From Desulfomonilaceae bacterium (GTDB lineage Bacteria > Desulfobacterota > Desulfomonilia > Desulfomonilales > Desulfomonilaceae), in NCBI GenBank assembly GCA_041662605.1, contig JBAZSD010000018.1, positions 22,626-86,625 on the forward strand: a stretch of DNA of 64,000 nt, written 5' to 3'. The notes beneath the pieces are model-generated. The model had not been told where the DNA came from. It did not search any database and saw only the letters and a program-made list of their open reading frames with translations. Of the stretch, positions 37,493-45,697 are shown piece after piece. The position numbers and the translations under genes were made by a program. The stretch's first letter is position 1, and every line of letters starts with the position of its first letter.

Positions 37493-38356
37493 CTAAAGTC
37501 GCTTCTGACCGAACAGACCCGTGGGTCGGAAGAAGAGGACCAGAATCAGAATTAGAAAACCGAAAAGGCTCTTATAGCCGCTGGATATGTAAGCGACTCC
37601 GAGGTTCTCTACTATGCCCAGGAGCAAGCCTCCGACAATGCAACCGGTCAGCGAACCCAGTCCGCCGAGTATCATCACCACGAATGCGGTCAGAGAGATG
37701 CCTACTCCCACAGTGGGGGTGACGGGAAATACGGGGGTGAGTATGACACCCGCGCACGCTGCCAGCACGCATCCCAAACCGAACGAGAGCATATTCACTC
37801 GCTCGGGGTTGACTCCTAACAGGGAAGCCATTTCGCGGTCCATGGCCACACTTCGAATCACTCGCCCAAACCATGTCTTGCGCATTACCACCATAAAAAC
37901 CGCTATCACCGCAGCGGCGGCGGCGAAAGACGCCAGCCGTTGATTGCTGTAGGAGAACAAGCCCAAAATGTCGCTGGCCCCGTTCACCCAATTGGGTGGC
38001 TTATTGGGATAAGGACCGAAAACCACCAAATATGCGTTCTGAAGAATTATGTACAGAATAAACGTGATGATCAGAGAGTACATTTCCTGGCCGTAGGTAG
38101 GCCGTATGAGGATACGCTCTATCACCAGCCCGAAAAAAAATACAAGGACCACAGCCACAACCATCGAACTCAGAGGATCGAATCCCAACGCCTGCGAACA
38201 AAGGGCGCTGAAGTATCCGGCCAACACATAGAGTTCGCCGTGAGCGAAGTTGATAACGCCCATAATTCCGACGATCAACGTTACGCCCAGTGCTACTAGC
38301 GCATAGGTGCTCCCCATGAACACCCCGTTGGTAAGATACAGCAGCAGGTCTTCCAA
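37493..38356 (-). CDS. livH: Liv-type ABC transporter permease LivH (second system)
   Basis: 287 aa with a TTG start (MEDLLLYLTNGVFMG). LivH motifs are STYALVALGVTLIVGIMGVINFAHGE, here split by helices, and FVVMILGGLGSLTGCIVGG near residue 225. Follows the binding-protein gene by 80 bp. Channel subunit. Confidence 0.92.
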   Translation of the reverse strand: MEDLLLYLTNGVFMGSTYALVALGVTLIVGIMGVINFAHGELYVLAGYFSALCSQALGFDPLSSMVVAVVLVFFFGLVIERILIRPTYGQEMYSLIITFILYIILQNAYLVVFGPYPNKPPNWVNGASDILGLFSYSNQRLASFAAAAAVIAVFMVVMRKTWFGRVIRSVAMDREMASLLGVNPERVNMLSFGLGCVLAACAGVILTPVFPVTPTVGVGISLTAFVVMILGGLGSLTGCIVGGLLLGIVENLGVAYISSGYKSLFGFLILILVLFFRPTGLFGQKRL

Positions 38357-38436
38357 GGATCCGCCGTCCTTTCGAGCTGGTAATGGGCCGGATCAACCGC
38401 TCGGTTCAGAAGCGGTAGATCCGGGAAAAGGGGTCG

Positions 38437-39630
38437 CTACTTCTTCAGGTCACCCGTCTTCGCATCCATGGGATAGACCACAACCTGCTTCTTGTCTTGC
38501 CATTGAACGATAAGCATCGGCGGCTGCCACTGATGATATGCGTAGCTGCCTTTTTCCTTGCCGAACTTCACCTGACCGGAGCAAACTACGATGTCCGAGT
38601 TTTCCAGAGCCTTCGTGAGTTTTTCGCTGTCGGTGGACCCCGCGCGCTTGATGCCGTCCGCTGCGATCAAGATTACATCGTAGATGGAACGGGACTTGTA
38701 GTCCGTAGGAGGTTTGCCGAACTTCTTCTGGTACGCTGCGTCGAACTCTTTGGCTACCGGAGTCAGCATGACTTTTTCGTGCATTCGGGAAACGAACAGC
38801 TCAAGGTTGCCATACTGCCCTACGGTTTTCCAGAACTCGGGCCACAGCGACGGTGGTCCAGCGCCTTCCAGGAGCAACGCCTGCGAAGGAACAATGCCGA
38901 CTTCGCCAGCCTGAGCGATGAGATAGTGCACGCCAAACCCGTATACAAACGCAAGAATGAGATCGGGCTTGAACTTCTTGACCTTGTTGAGTTCGGTGTA
39001 ATGGTCCTGACTCTTGGTATCAGTATCTATAGTGGTGAACTCGACGCCGGCGGCCTTAAGTCCGGTTTCGGCCAGGTCTTTGATGCCTTTGCCCCAGTCG
39101 GTATTCTCGGCGAAAATGGCGACTCGCTTGAATCCGTAATGCTTGACAAACCCCATGATGGCGTCGTTGACTACGCCGCTGTTACAGGGGCCGGCGCGAA
39201 AAACGTACGGGTAGTTTTTCTTGGTGATGTCGTCGTGCCAAGCTTCGGCGATGATGAATGGCGTCTTGTTGCGGTTGGCCACTTCAATCTCCGCCAGGGC
39301 CGCAGAGCTGTGGGATTCGCCGAGAACCATCACAACATTGTCTTTCGTAATGAGTTTCTCGATTCCACTGGCTGCTTTGGCCGGGTCGCCGGCTGTATCT
39401 TCGAAGACCACTTCAACTTTCTTTCCCAGGACCCCGCCAGATCCGTTGATCTTATCCAGGGCGAGAGCGATTCCTTCGTCGAAAGCTGCGCCCGTCGCTG
39501 CCGCTGTGCCTGTTCGCGGACCGACCACTCCAATCTTGATGGTTTCCTCAGCCATGGCGCTTCCGGCAAGCCCCAAGGCAGCCGTCGCCAACGCCACCAA
39601 TATCGCCATTAGCTTCAAATAGTTGCTCAT
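38437..39630 (-). CDS. livK: Liv-type periplasmic substrate-binding protein (second system)
   Basis: 397 aa from the ATG at 39630, preceded by a very strong AGGAGGAG site; the longer frame to 39687 lacks one. Signal peptide MSNYLKLMAILVALATAALG with an AMA-EE cleavage site, then a type 1 binding fold beginning TIKIGVVGPRTGTAAATG. The pocket sequence differs strongly from the first livK in this window, so the two systems carry different substrates. It opens the transporter part of the cluster, 72 bp after the aminotransferase. Confidence 0.92.
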   Translation of the reverse strand: MSNYLKLMAILVALATAALGLAGSAMAEETIKIGVVGPRTGTAAATGAAFDEGIALALDKINGSGGVLGKKVEVVFEDTAGDPAKAASGIEKLITKDNVVMVLGESHSSAALAEIEVANRNKTPFIIAEAWHDDITKKNYPYVFRAGPCNSGVVNDAIMGFVKHYGFKRVAIFAENTDWGKGIKDLAETGLKAAGVEFTTIDTDTKSQDHYTELNKVKKFKPDLILAFVYGFGVHYLIAQAGEVGIVPSQALLLEGAGPPSLWPEFWKTVGQYGNLELFVSRMHEKVMLTPVAKEFDAAYQKKFGKPPTDYKSRSIYDVILIAADGIKRAGSTDSEKLTKALENSDIVVCSGQVKFGKEKGSYAYHQWQPPMLIVQWQDKKQVVVYPMDAKTGDLKK

Positions 39631-39702
39631 GCCTCTCCTCCTTTCGTGACTTCGTCCAAGGTTCCAGGGAGCGGTCGCTCCCCCCAATAGCGCTCATTCT
39701 CG

Positions 39703-41028
39703 TTATCGCCCTAAAACACCGGTGACGGCACGATCGAGAGCCGAAACGATCGTGTCCATCTCTTTCTCATTTATCGTAAATGGCGGTGCGATGACCAAAC
39801 CATCCCCATCGGCGCCAGCCAAAGCCACGGATTTGTAAACGACGATTCCATCGGAAAACAACCGATCCCAAAGCCTCTCCGTGACTTTGCGAGATCTGGG
39901 GAAGGGCTCCAGGGTCTCTTTGTTAGTTACGAACTCGATTCCCCACATCATGCCGATACCTCGGACGTCGGCCACGAAGGGTGAATCGTTCAGCAAGGAC
40001 GAAAGCTTACTGCCAAGCGTTTGTCCGGATGACGCCGCCTTTTCAATCAACTCGTCCCGCTCGATTATTCCCATTACAGCCAATCCCGCCGCTGCGCAGA
40101 CCGGATGATGAGAAAATGTGCCGCCGTGCGCGAAACCTCCCCCTTCAATCACCTGGGCGTAGAGATCCTCCCGGACGCCGGTAGCGGATAGAGGCAGAGC
40201 GCCTCCACTGATTCCTTTGCCCAACGTCACGATATCGGGGATCACATCGTAGTGTTCCGAGGCAAACCACTTCCCTGTCCTGCCCATCCCGGTCATGACT
40301 TCGTCAAGGATGAGCAGCACGCCGTACCTATCGCATATCTTCCGGACGAGAGGCCAATACCCTTGTGGAGGGGGATAAACAGCCAGGGAAGCGCCGCTTA
40401 CGGGTTCTCCGATGAAGGCGGAGACCGTGTTGGGCCCCTGGTTCAAGATGGCCTCTTCCAGGGCGACCGCACATTGTAGCGCACATGTCGACCTGGTCAG
40501 CCCAAATGGGCATCTGAGACAATACGGAGGGGGTATGTGAATTGCGTCTTCAATCATTGGGGAAAAAGGGGAGCGAAAGCTGGTCCGTCCGGTAGCCGCC
40601 AGAGCGCCCAGAGTGAGTCCGTGGTAAGAGCGCCAACGGGAGATGAGTTTGTGGCGACCCGGACGCCCCGTATTCACATGAACCTGGCGAGCAAACTTGA
40701 TCGCTGTTTCAACCGCTTCTGAACCGGTGGTCATGAAATAGAAGCGAGAGATCCCGTGGGGAGCGTGCGCAGCGAGTCGCTCAGCCAACGCTTCTACGGC
40801 CCGAGTTGTGAACATGGTGGGATGAAAATAGTATCCCTCGCAGAGTTGCTCAAATACGGCGTCAGCGATTTCGCGTCTTCCGTGCCCCACATTTACGACC
40901 ACCGCCCCACCGCTCGCGTCCAGGAAGCTGCGACCGTTCTCGTCCAGGATGACAGCGCCATCGCCTTTGACGGCCGTGGGTAATTCCCCGTCAATCTTCC
41001 TGTGAAACACGTTACCCGGTCTAATCAT
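39703..41028 (-). CDS. Class III (omega) aminotransferase, PLP-dependent
   Basis: 441 aa. PLP-binding features of fold-type I class III enzymes: TTGSEAVETAIKFAR near residue 105, ILDEVMTGMGRTG near residue 239, and the Schiff-base lysine in TLGKGISGGALPLS near residue 272. A cysteine-rich loop (CLRCPFG...CALQC) occurs in one subgroup of the family. These enzymes move an amino group from an omega- or beta-amino acid to pyruvate or 2-oxoglutarate and give an aldehyde or keto acid. The start overlaps the BKACE stop by 4 bp. With AOR downstream, oxidation of the aldehyde product is a likely next step. Confidence 0.9.
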   Translation of the reverse strand: MIRPGNVFHRKIDGELPTAVKGDGAVILDENGRSFLDASGGAVVVNVGHGRREIADAVFEQLCEGYYFHPTMFTTRAVEALAERLAAHAPHGISRFYFMTTGSEAVETAIKFARQVHVNTGRPGRHKLISRWRSYHGLTLGALAATGRTSFRSPFSPMIEDAIHIPPPYCLRCPFGLTRSTCALQCAVALEEAILNQGPNTVSAFIGEPVSGASLAVYPPPQGYWPLVRKICDRYGVLLILDEVMTGMGRTGKWFASEHYDVIPDIVTLGKGISGGALPLSATGVREDLYAQVIEGGGFAHGGTFSHHPVCAAAGLAVMGIIERDELIEKAASSGQTLGSKLSSLLNDSPFVADVRGIGMMWGIEFVTNKETLEPFPRSRKVTERLWDRLFSDGIVVYKSVALAGADGDGLVIAPPFTINEKEMDTIVSALDRAVTGVLGR

Positions 41029-41858
41029 GCCCTGTCTCCGGTCCTCGGTTTGAGGCCGAGTATGCTTCGAGCTTCGTCCGGCGTGGCCACGTCGCGACCC
41101 AATATCCGGCTGATCTCGACAATACGTTCCACCAGCATCCGATTCGTAGCCAACTGGCCTTTGGAGTAGTAAATGTTGTCTTCGAGACCAACTCGAACAT
41201 GCCCACCCATCAAAATGGCGTGTGTCGCCATGGGAAGCTGGCCGGCTCCTACGCCGCTGACGCCCCAGGTGGATCCCGGTGGAAGAAACCGAACCAGGTG
41301 TACCAGGTGTTCCACACGAGCCGGTATGGCCCCCTTCAGTCCCATCACAAAGTTGAAATGCAAGGGTTGGGGGATCAACCCTCGCTCCATGAGCGCTATG
41401 CCGTTATGAAGCATGGCCGTGTCGAACACTTCGATCTCAGGCTTCAAGGATAGGCGCATCATTTCAGCCGCAAGACCTTCGACCAGATCAGGAGGGTTGA
41501 CGTAAGCGGAATTGGGAAAGTTGACACTGCCTGTGGTGAGAGAGGCCATTTCGCCGCCGGCCGCCAGTCGAGCGAGCCTGCTCTCCAGACTTGTCCCCGC
41601 TCTTCCGCCGGTGGATATTTGAAGAATCAGCCTGGTGCGGCCTGTGAGGGCGCTCACCACTTGCGCAAAGCGGTCAGGATCGTCCGAAGGGTTTTGTTCT
41701 TCGTCTCTTGTGTGAATGTGCAGAACCGATGCGCCCGCTTCTTCACACAGGAGCGCATCGGTAACGATTTCATCAGTAGTAATCGGGACATGCGGTGTGT
41801 GGCTTTTCCTCGGCATCGAGCCCGTAGGCGCCACAGTGATGATCAGCTTTTCGGTCAT
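41025..41858 (-). CDS. Beta-keto acid cleavage enzyme (BKACE, DUF849)
   Basis: 277 aa, usual length for 3-keto-5-aminohexanoate cleavage enzyme relatives. Zinc-binding and active-site regions are visible: ASVLHIHTRDEEQNPS near residue 42, LILQISTGG near residue 77 and GLEDNIYYSKGQLATN near residue 232. BKACE joins a beta-keto acid with acetyl-CoA and gives acetoacetate plus a CoA ester. The family covers many beta-keto acids, and specificity cannot be read by eye. First structural gene after the IclR regulator, with GAGGAG before its ATG. Confidence 0.92.
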   Translation of the reverse strand: MTEKLIITVAPTGSMPRKSHTPHVPITTDEIVTDALLCEEAGASVLHIHTRDEEQNPSDDPDRFAQVVSALTGRTRLILQISTGGRAGTSLESRLARLAAGGEMASLTTGSVNFPNSAYVNPPDLVEGLAAEMMRLSLKPEIEVFDTAMLHNGIALMERGLIPQPLHFNFVMGLKGAIPARVEHLVHLVRFLPPGSTWGVSGVGAGQLPMATHAILMGGHVRVGLEDNIYYSKGQLATNRMLVERIVEISRILGRDVATPDEARSILGLKPRTGDRA

Positions 41859-41878
41859 TTGGCTCCTCGCCTAGAAAA

Positions 41879-42685
41879 TCATGCCTTTTCCATCGAACCC
41901 AGAGCCTTCTGAATCTTTTCGGCAGTTTCTACCGCCAATGGCGCCAGCCGGTTTTCCAGATCCTCAAGGCTAACCCGTTTAGTAGGAACCGCTATATTGA
42001 TCGCCGCGATCGCCCCACCAGACAAATCCTTAATCGGAGCCGACACGCTCCTTAGCCCGTAGGAAAGCTCTTCATCGTTCAGCGAATAGCCCTTCTCCCG
42101 CGCCGCGCGGAGTTCGCGCCGAAAATCCTCTTCACTGGTGATGGTGTGGTTCGTCAGAGGGGCGAAATCGTAATCCTTGAGGATGCGTCCAAGTTCTTCC
42201 TCGGTGGCGAAGGACAGGAGAGACTTCCCCATGGACGTGCAGTGCACAGGAAGCCTGGAGCCAAGTTGCAGGTCAAAGGGCAGAATGCGGCCGGTGTTGT
42301 TGATGCGCACAAGATACATGAGTTCCCTGTCCTGCAAAACGGACAAGTTCACGGTTTCTCCAGTCTTTTCAGCCAACTCCTCAAGATAGTGTTGCGCGAC
42401 TTGCCGCCAACCGAGGCCGCTCATGGAGGCGTAACCGAGCGAAAGAAGTTTAGGAGTCAGATGAAAACGGCGTTGCTGATCTCTGCGAACAAAACCCAGC
42501 TTGGCAAGGGTGCCGCAAATGCGAGTGACTGTCGCGTTGTTGCTGCGGACGCTTCGAGACAGTTCTGCCAAGGCCATGGGATTAGGGGATTCGGCCAAAG
42601 TCTGCAAAACGTCGAGTCCTTTTGCGAGAGACTTGAGGAAATATCGGGAGTTCTCATCATCGACGGCCATATTTCGAATTCCCAT
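41879..42685 (-). CDS. IclR-family transcriptional regulator
   Basis: 268 aa. Winged helix N-terminus with KSLAKGLDVLQTLAE and ALAELSRSVRSNNATVTRICGTL, split by helices, then the IclR effector domain (LQDRELMYLVRINNTGRI, HCTSMGKSLLSF, GYSLNDEELSYGLRSVSAPI). It lies 20 bp upstream of the BKACE gene on the same strand, so it probably controls the entire downstream catabolic cluster and is autoregulated. The effector domain would sense the substrate or a pathway acid. The start could also be the ATG five codons in. Confidence 0.9.
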   Translation of the reverse strand: MGIRNMAVDDENSRYFLKSLAKGLDVLQTLAESPNPMALAELSRSVRSNNATVTRICGTLAKLGFVRRDQQRRFHLTPKLLSLGYASMSGLGWRQVAQHYLEELAEKTGETVNLSVLQDRELMYLVRINNTGRILPFDLQLGSRLPVHCTSMGKSLLSFATEEELGRILKDYDFAPLTNHTITSEEDFRRELRAAREKGYSLNDEELSYGLRSVSAPIKDLSGGAIAAINIAVPTKRVSLEDLENRLAPLAVETAEKIQKALGSMEKA

Positions 42686-42866
42686 TGTTTACGCATATCG
42701 AAAATGAGTTGTGCTATGTGAATACAATAAGACGAAGCGCCGCCGCCTGTCAACAGTTTTCATCTCCGGTAGCGATCACGGTGAATTACAAGCGAAGTCG
42801 AGAGATGCATGTAGCAGGATTCGCCTTAAACGGGTTCTTTGGAAACGGCCGTATAGGCTGGAGGTT

Positions 42867-42897
42867 AATTCCTTTGTTACTTTTTTAAAAAGGAATT
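42867..42897. terminator. A/T-rich hairpin, possible terminator or promoter structure
   Basis: AATTCCTTT and AAAGGAATT form 9-bp arms around a 13-nt T-rich loop, followed by TTG. It marks the border between the G+C-rich catabolic cluster and the accessory island. No gene reads cleanly into it, so the function is unsure. Confidence 0.3.
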
Positions 42898-42976
42898 TTG
42901 TCGCTACCGATGTCCTATCTTAGCGAATACCTCGAAGCCAACCAGCACGAATATTGCGATCGACTTTCAGCAAAAA

Positions 42977-43157
42977 AATTGATTTATTCTATGACCCACC
43001 GACACAATTTGTGTACGGTGAAAATGGCTTCTACAGTCTACAAAGTTATTGCTGACGATACACCGTTCACTAATCTGAAAGCATAATGCAGCCGGTTCAT
43101 TTTTTTGCTCGCCACGAAAAAAATCAATTACATTTGTCCTTATTTGACACACGTCCG
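42977..43157. repeat. Direct repeat, copy A (about 181 bp)
   Basis: Starts AATTGATTTATTCTATGACC and ends TTGACACACGTCCG. It matches 45174-45355 over its whole length with scattered substitutions and small indels. Near its end lies GTCC-TTATTT-GACAC; in copy B the same spot is a perfect CGTGTGTC/GACACACG palindrome. Together the copies bracket a 2.2-kb gene unit. Confidence 0.85.
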
Positions 43158-43183
43158 AATTAGAATAGGGGAACTGACGATTG

Positions 43184-43211
43184 TGTCATTTCGACCGTCA
43201 GGGAGAAATCT
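43184..43211. repeat. Dispersed repeat of the TGTCATTTCGACCG...GGGAGAAATC type
   Basis: This motif, or close forms of it, is a common intergenic palindrome-like element in many bacterial genomes (from memory). It lies just before the RDR-repeat gene. Confidence 0.5.
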
Positions 43212-43230
43212 GTTTCCAAGGAGGCAACTA

Positions 43231-43479
43231 ATGAAAGTTTTTTTTGGCGTCATTATCTTCATGCTGCTACCAGTGGTCGGGCTGTCTTCGGATCGTAGTG
43301 TCACAGTCCGCGACCGTTACGGAAATATCGTTGAAACAAAAGACCGACATGGGAATGACACTACTGTTCGTGACCGCTCCGGAAACATTATCCGAACCGA
43401 GGAATATGACGGGCAAGGACAAAAAACCATCCGTGACCGAAGTGGAAATATAATCGGGACCGAGGACGTTGATCGATGA
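43231..43479 (+). CDS. Small secreted protein with RDRxGNIIxT repeats
   Basis: 82 aa from the ATG at 43231, which has AAGGAGG 7 nt upstream. A signal peptide (VFFGVIIFMLLPVVGLSS) is followed by repeats: VRDRYGNIVET, KDRHGNDTT, VRDRSGNIIRT and IRDRSGNIIGT. Each unit of about 10-18 residues carries D-R-x-G-N. Short beta-strand repeats of this kind occur in secreted or surface proteins of unknown function. The last 14 codons are present again at 44395-44436, and a degenerate relative lies at 45698-45802, so the locus has been rearranged. Function unknown. Confidence 0.75.
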   Translation: MKVFFGVIIFMLLPVVGLSSDRSVTVRDRYGNIVETKDRHGNDTTVRDRSGNIIRTEEYDGQGQKTIRDRSGNIIGTEDVDR

Positions 43480-43591
43480 ACAAGGATGATACTGCTATAT
43501 TTAGTTGTCGGAATCTGTTCAACGAAAAAACCGTAATTCTTTTGGCAGATCCGGTATAAATGATAGACTTCAATGCTTGAGAGAAGTAACT

Positions 43592-44410
43592 ATGGCTAAA
43601 ATCGAAGTAATGAAAAAAGAAATCGCTGTCCATACCTGGAACGAAGAAGACTATATCTGCATCACTGATATAGCAAAGTACAAAAATTCAGATAGGACAG
43701 ACGATTTAATTAGAAACTGGCTCAGAAACCGTAACACCATTGAGTTCTTGGGTATCTGGGAGCATCTTAACAACCCGGATTTTAATTCCGTCGAATTCGA
43801 CGGGTTTAGAAAACAAGCTGGCCTTAACAGTTTTACATTAACTCCCAGTCAGTGGATTGAAAGAACAAACGCTATTGGTATCATCTCAAAACGAGGCCGT
43901 TACGGTGGAACATATGCGCATAAAGACATCGCCTTCGAGTTCGCTTCCTGGATTTCAGTCGAGTTCAAACTCTATCTCATCAAAGAATTCCAGCGACTCA
44001 AAGAGAATGAGCGAAAACAACTTGGATGGGACATTAAGCGGAACCTCACAAAAATCAATTACCGAATACATACAGACGCCATAAAGGCGAACTTGATTCC
44101 ACCGGAACTAGGCAAAGAACAGATCAACCTCACTTATGCGTCTGAGGCGGATGTGTTGAATGTGGCTCTTTTTGGCATGACTGCGAAGGAATGGCGGGCA
44201 AAAAGGCGCAATTCTATAGGCAACATCCGTGATGAGGCAAATGTGGCTCAGCTTGTCTGTCTATCAAATCTCGAAAATCTGAACGCTCATTTCATAAATG
44301 AGGGCATGCAGCAGGCGGAACGTGTGACTAAATTGAACCAAATAGCCATTCAACAAATGAAGCTACTTATTGACGATAGCGCTCTGAAAAGACTCGAAGC
44401 GGAAACATAA
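43592..44410 (+). CDS. KilA-N domain protein
   Basis: 272 aa from the ATG at 43592 (MAKIEVMKK). The KilA-N domain covers roughly residues 15-135: YICITDIAKYKN, LIRNWLRNRNTIEFLG, and GRYGGTYAHKDIAFEFASWI. The domain is a DNA-binding module common in phages, large DNA viruses and bacterial mobile elements. The rest is helical, without a recognisable catalytic motif. The last few codons and the stop lie inside a duplicated piece of the RDR-protein gene. The present C-terminus was therefore formed by recombination and may be truncated relative to the ancestral protein. Confidence 0.85.
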   Translation: MAKIEVMKKEIAVHTWNEEDYICITDIAKYKNSDRTDDLIRNWLRNRNTIEFLGIWEHLNNPDFNSVEFDGFRKQAGLNSFTLTPSQWIERTNAIGIISKRGRYGGTYAHKDIAFEFASWISVEFKLYLIKEFQRLKENERKQLGWDIKRNLTKINYRIHTDAIKANLIPPELGKEQINLTYASEADVLNVALFGMTAKEWRAKRRNSIGNIRDEANVAQLVCLSNLENLNAHFINEGMQQAERVTKLNQIAIQQMKLLIDDSALKRLEAET

Positions 44411-44436
44411 TCGGGACCGAGGATGTTGATCGATGA
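44395..44436 (+). pseudogene. Duplicated 3' end of the RDR-repeat gene
   Basis: These 42 nt encode RSGNIIGTEDVDR plus stop in a frame different from KilA-N, and match 43438-43479 at 39 of 42 positions. All three differences are synonymous third-base changes, so the piece once evolved as coding sequence. It overlaps the KilA-N stop and supplies the start region (GAGG, ATG) of the next gene. Confidence 0.8.
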
Positions 44437-45179
44437 GAGAATATGATGGCGCTAATCACATAGAAGTGCTGAGAAGATTTCTCGGAATCCCACTCGGAAG
44501 CGCTGACGGTGTGTTCGATCGCTTTCTGGAAATACCTGGAGCAATTTATCGTGGCGAAGGTCTGGAAAGATTTCTGTATGTAAGAGGCTCCGGGAGCAAC
44601 AAGGTATTACTCGTGGCCCATGCCGACACCTATTGGGATCATGAGTACGGATATGATCCCGGTCCAACACACAAAATAAAGATCGAAGATGGCGAAATCA
44701 GGGCCGTCAATGAAGAATTCGGGCTTGGCGCTGATGACAGGGCAGGATGCGCCCTTCTCTGGCTGCTCAGAGATCTGGGACATTCCCTGCTTGTCACAAA
44801 CGGCGAAGAACATAGCCAGACAGGCTCTTCCTGGTTGATGGATCATAGCAAGCAAATATATGACGAGATCAACCGGGACCACCAGTTCGCTATTGAATTT
44901 GACAGGCGCAATGGCCGGGATTTCAAGTGTTACAACAAGGGTACGGAAGAATTTAGAGCCTATGTCGCCAAGAAAACAGGCTACACGGAACCAGATCTCG
45001 GATCTTCGACCGATATAAGAATTCTATGTCGTGAAATTGCCGGTGTTAATCTCAGCGTTGGCTATCACAACGAACATGGAAACCAGGAATATTTAAATAT
45101 CGCAGAATGGGAGCATACCCTAAATTTATGCGGTAGATGGGTGGCTGAAAGAGAATTACCCAGATTCAAAATGAATTGA
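44433..45179 (+). CDS. M20/M28-like zinc metallohydrolase
   Basis: 248 aa. The di-zinc peptidase pattern is visible: LLVAHADTYWD (His-x-Asp), GLGADDRAGCALLWLL (bridging Asp), TNGEEHSQTGSSW (catalytic and ligand Glu), SSTDIRIL (Asp) and GYHNEHGNQEYLNI (His). The order and spacing fit PepT/M28-like aminopeptidases, but the protein is short and lacks a clear dimerisation insert. No signal peptide, so it acts in the cytosol. The start lies in the duplicated RDR fragment and the stop lies in repeat copy B, so the gene is exactly framed by repeated DNA. Substrate unknown. Confidence 0.75.
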   Translation: MREYDGANHIEVLRRFLGIPLGSADGVFDRFLEIPGAIYRGEGLERFLYVRGSGSNKVLLVAHADTYWDHEYGYDPGPTHKIKIEDGEIRAVNEEFGLGADDRAGCALLWLLRDLGHSLLVTNGEEHSQTGSSWLMDHSKQIYDEINRDHQFAIEFDRRNGRDFKCYNKGTEEFRAYVAKKTGYTEPDLGSSTDIRILCREIAGVNLSVGYHNEHGNQEYLNIAEWEHTLNLCGRWVAERELPRFKMN

Positions 45180-45355
45180 TTTATTCTATGACCCACCGAT
45201 CATATTGTGTACGGTGAAAAGAGCTTCTACAGTCTACAAAATCATTTGCAGAGGATACACCGTTCACTAATCTGGAATAGTAACATAACCGGTCCATTTT
45301 TCTTCTCGTCACGAAAATAATTCAATAACGTGTGTCCTTATTTGACACACGTCCG
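45174..45355. repeat. Direct repeat, copy B (about 182 bp)
   Basis: Second copy of the 42977-43157 sequence. It begins at the stop codon of the metallohydrolase gene and ends CGTGTGTCCTTATTTGACAC followed by ACGTCCG, containing a perfect 8-bp inverted repeat (CGTGTGTC/GACACACG). Confidence 0.85.
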
Positions 45356-45396
45356 GGGGATAATCGGACCATCATGACGGAAAGTAGCCCTGACTG

Positions 45397-45510
45397 ATGG
45401 CTCAAATGAAGGAATTCTTTGATGAAATTACGCAATACAGGACCAGAACAGGTCAATGCGGGCCCAGGGCCAGCGCCATTCTGGATGATGTTGGCGTGAC
45501 CCTCGTTTAA
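45397..45510 (+). CDS. Possible 37-aa ORF, doubtful
   Basis: Open frame MAQMKEFFDE...ILDDVGVTLV downstream of repeat B. No clear ribosome site and no recognised family; it may be a gene remnant. Listed because nothing else occupies 45356-45535. Confidence 0.2.
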   Translation: MAQMKEFFDEITQYRTRTGQCGPRASAILDDVGVTLV

Positions 45511-45697
45511 AGGCGAAAATCGGTTTCCCCGGGCGATGATCTTCGCCTTGAATCGGAGAAATTCATGGGGGCTGGGCTGGAATTCGAGGACAGATAATTC
45601 AGTTCATCGTTTTCAGAGCAAGGAACGGGAATGGTTCAAGTCCCCGGGCAGGATGAGGAGAGAATCAGCGAAGCGGGGAAGCCGCAACACATGGACA

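Noticed and set aside
38497..39612. Plus-strand open frame of 371 codons
   Set aside because: It lies exactly antisense to the second livK gene, in a G+C-rich region where long shadow frames are common; no motif or ribosome site.
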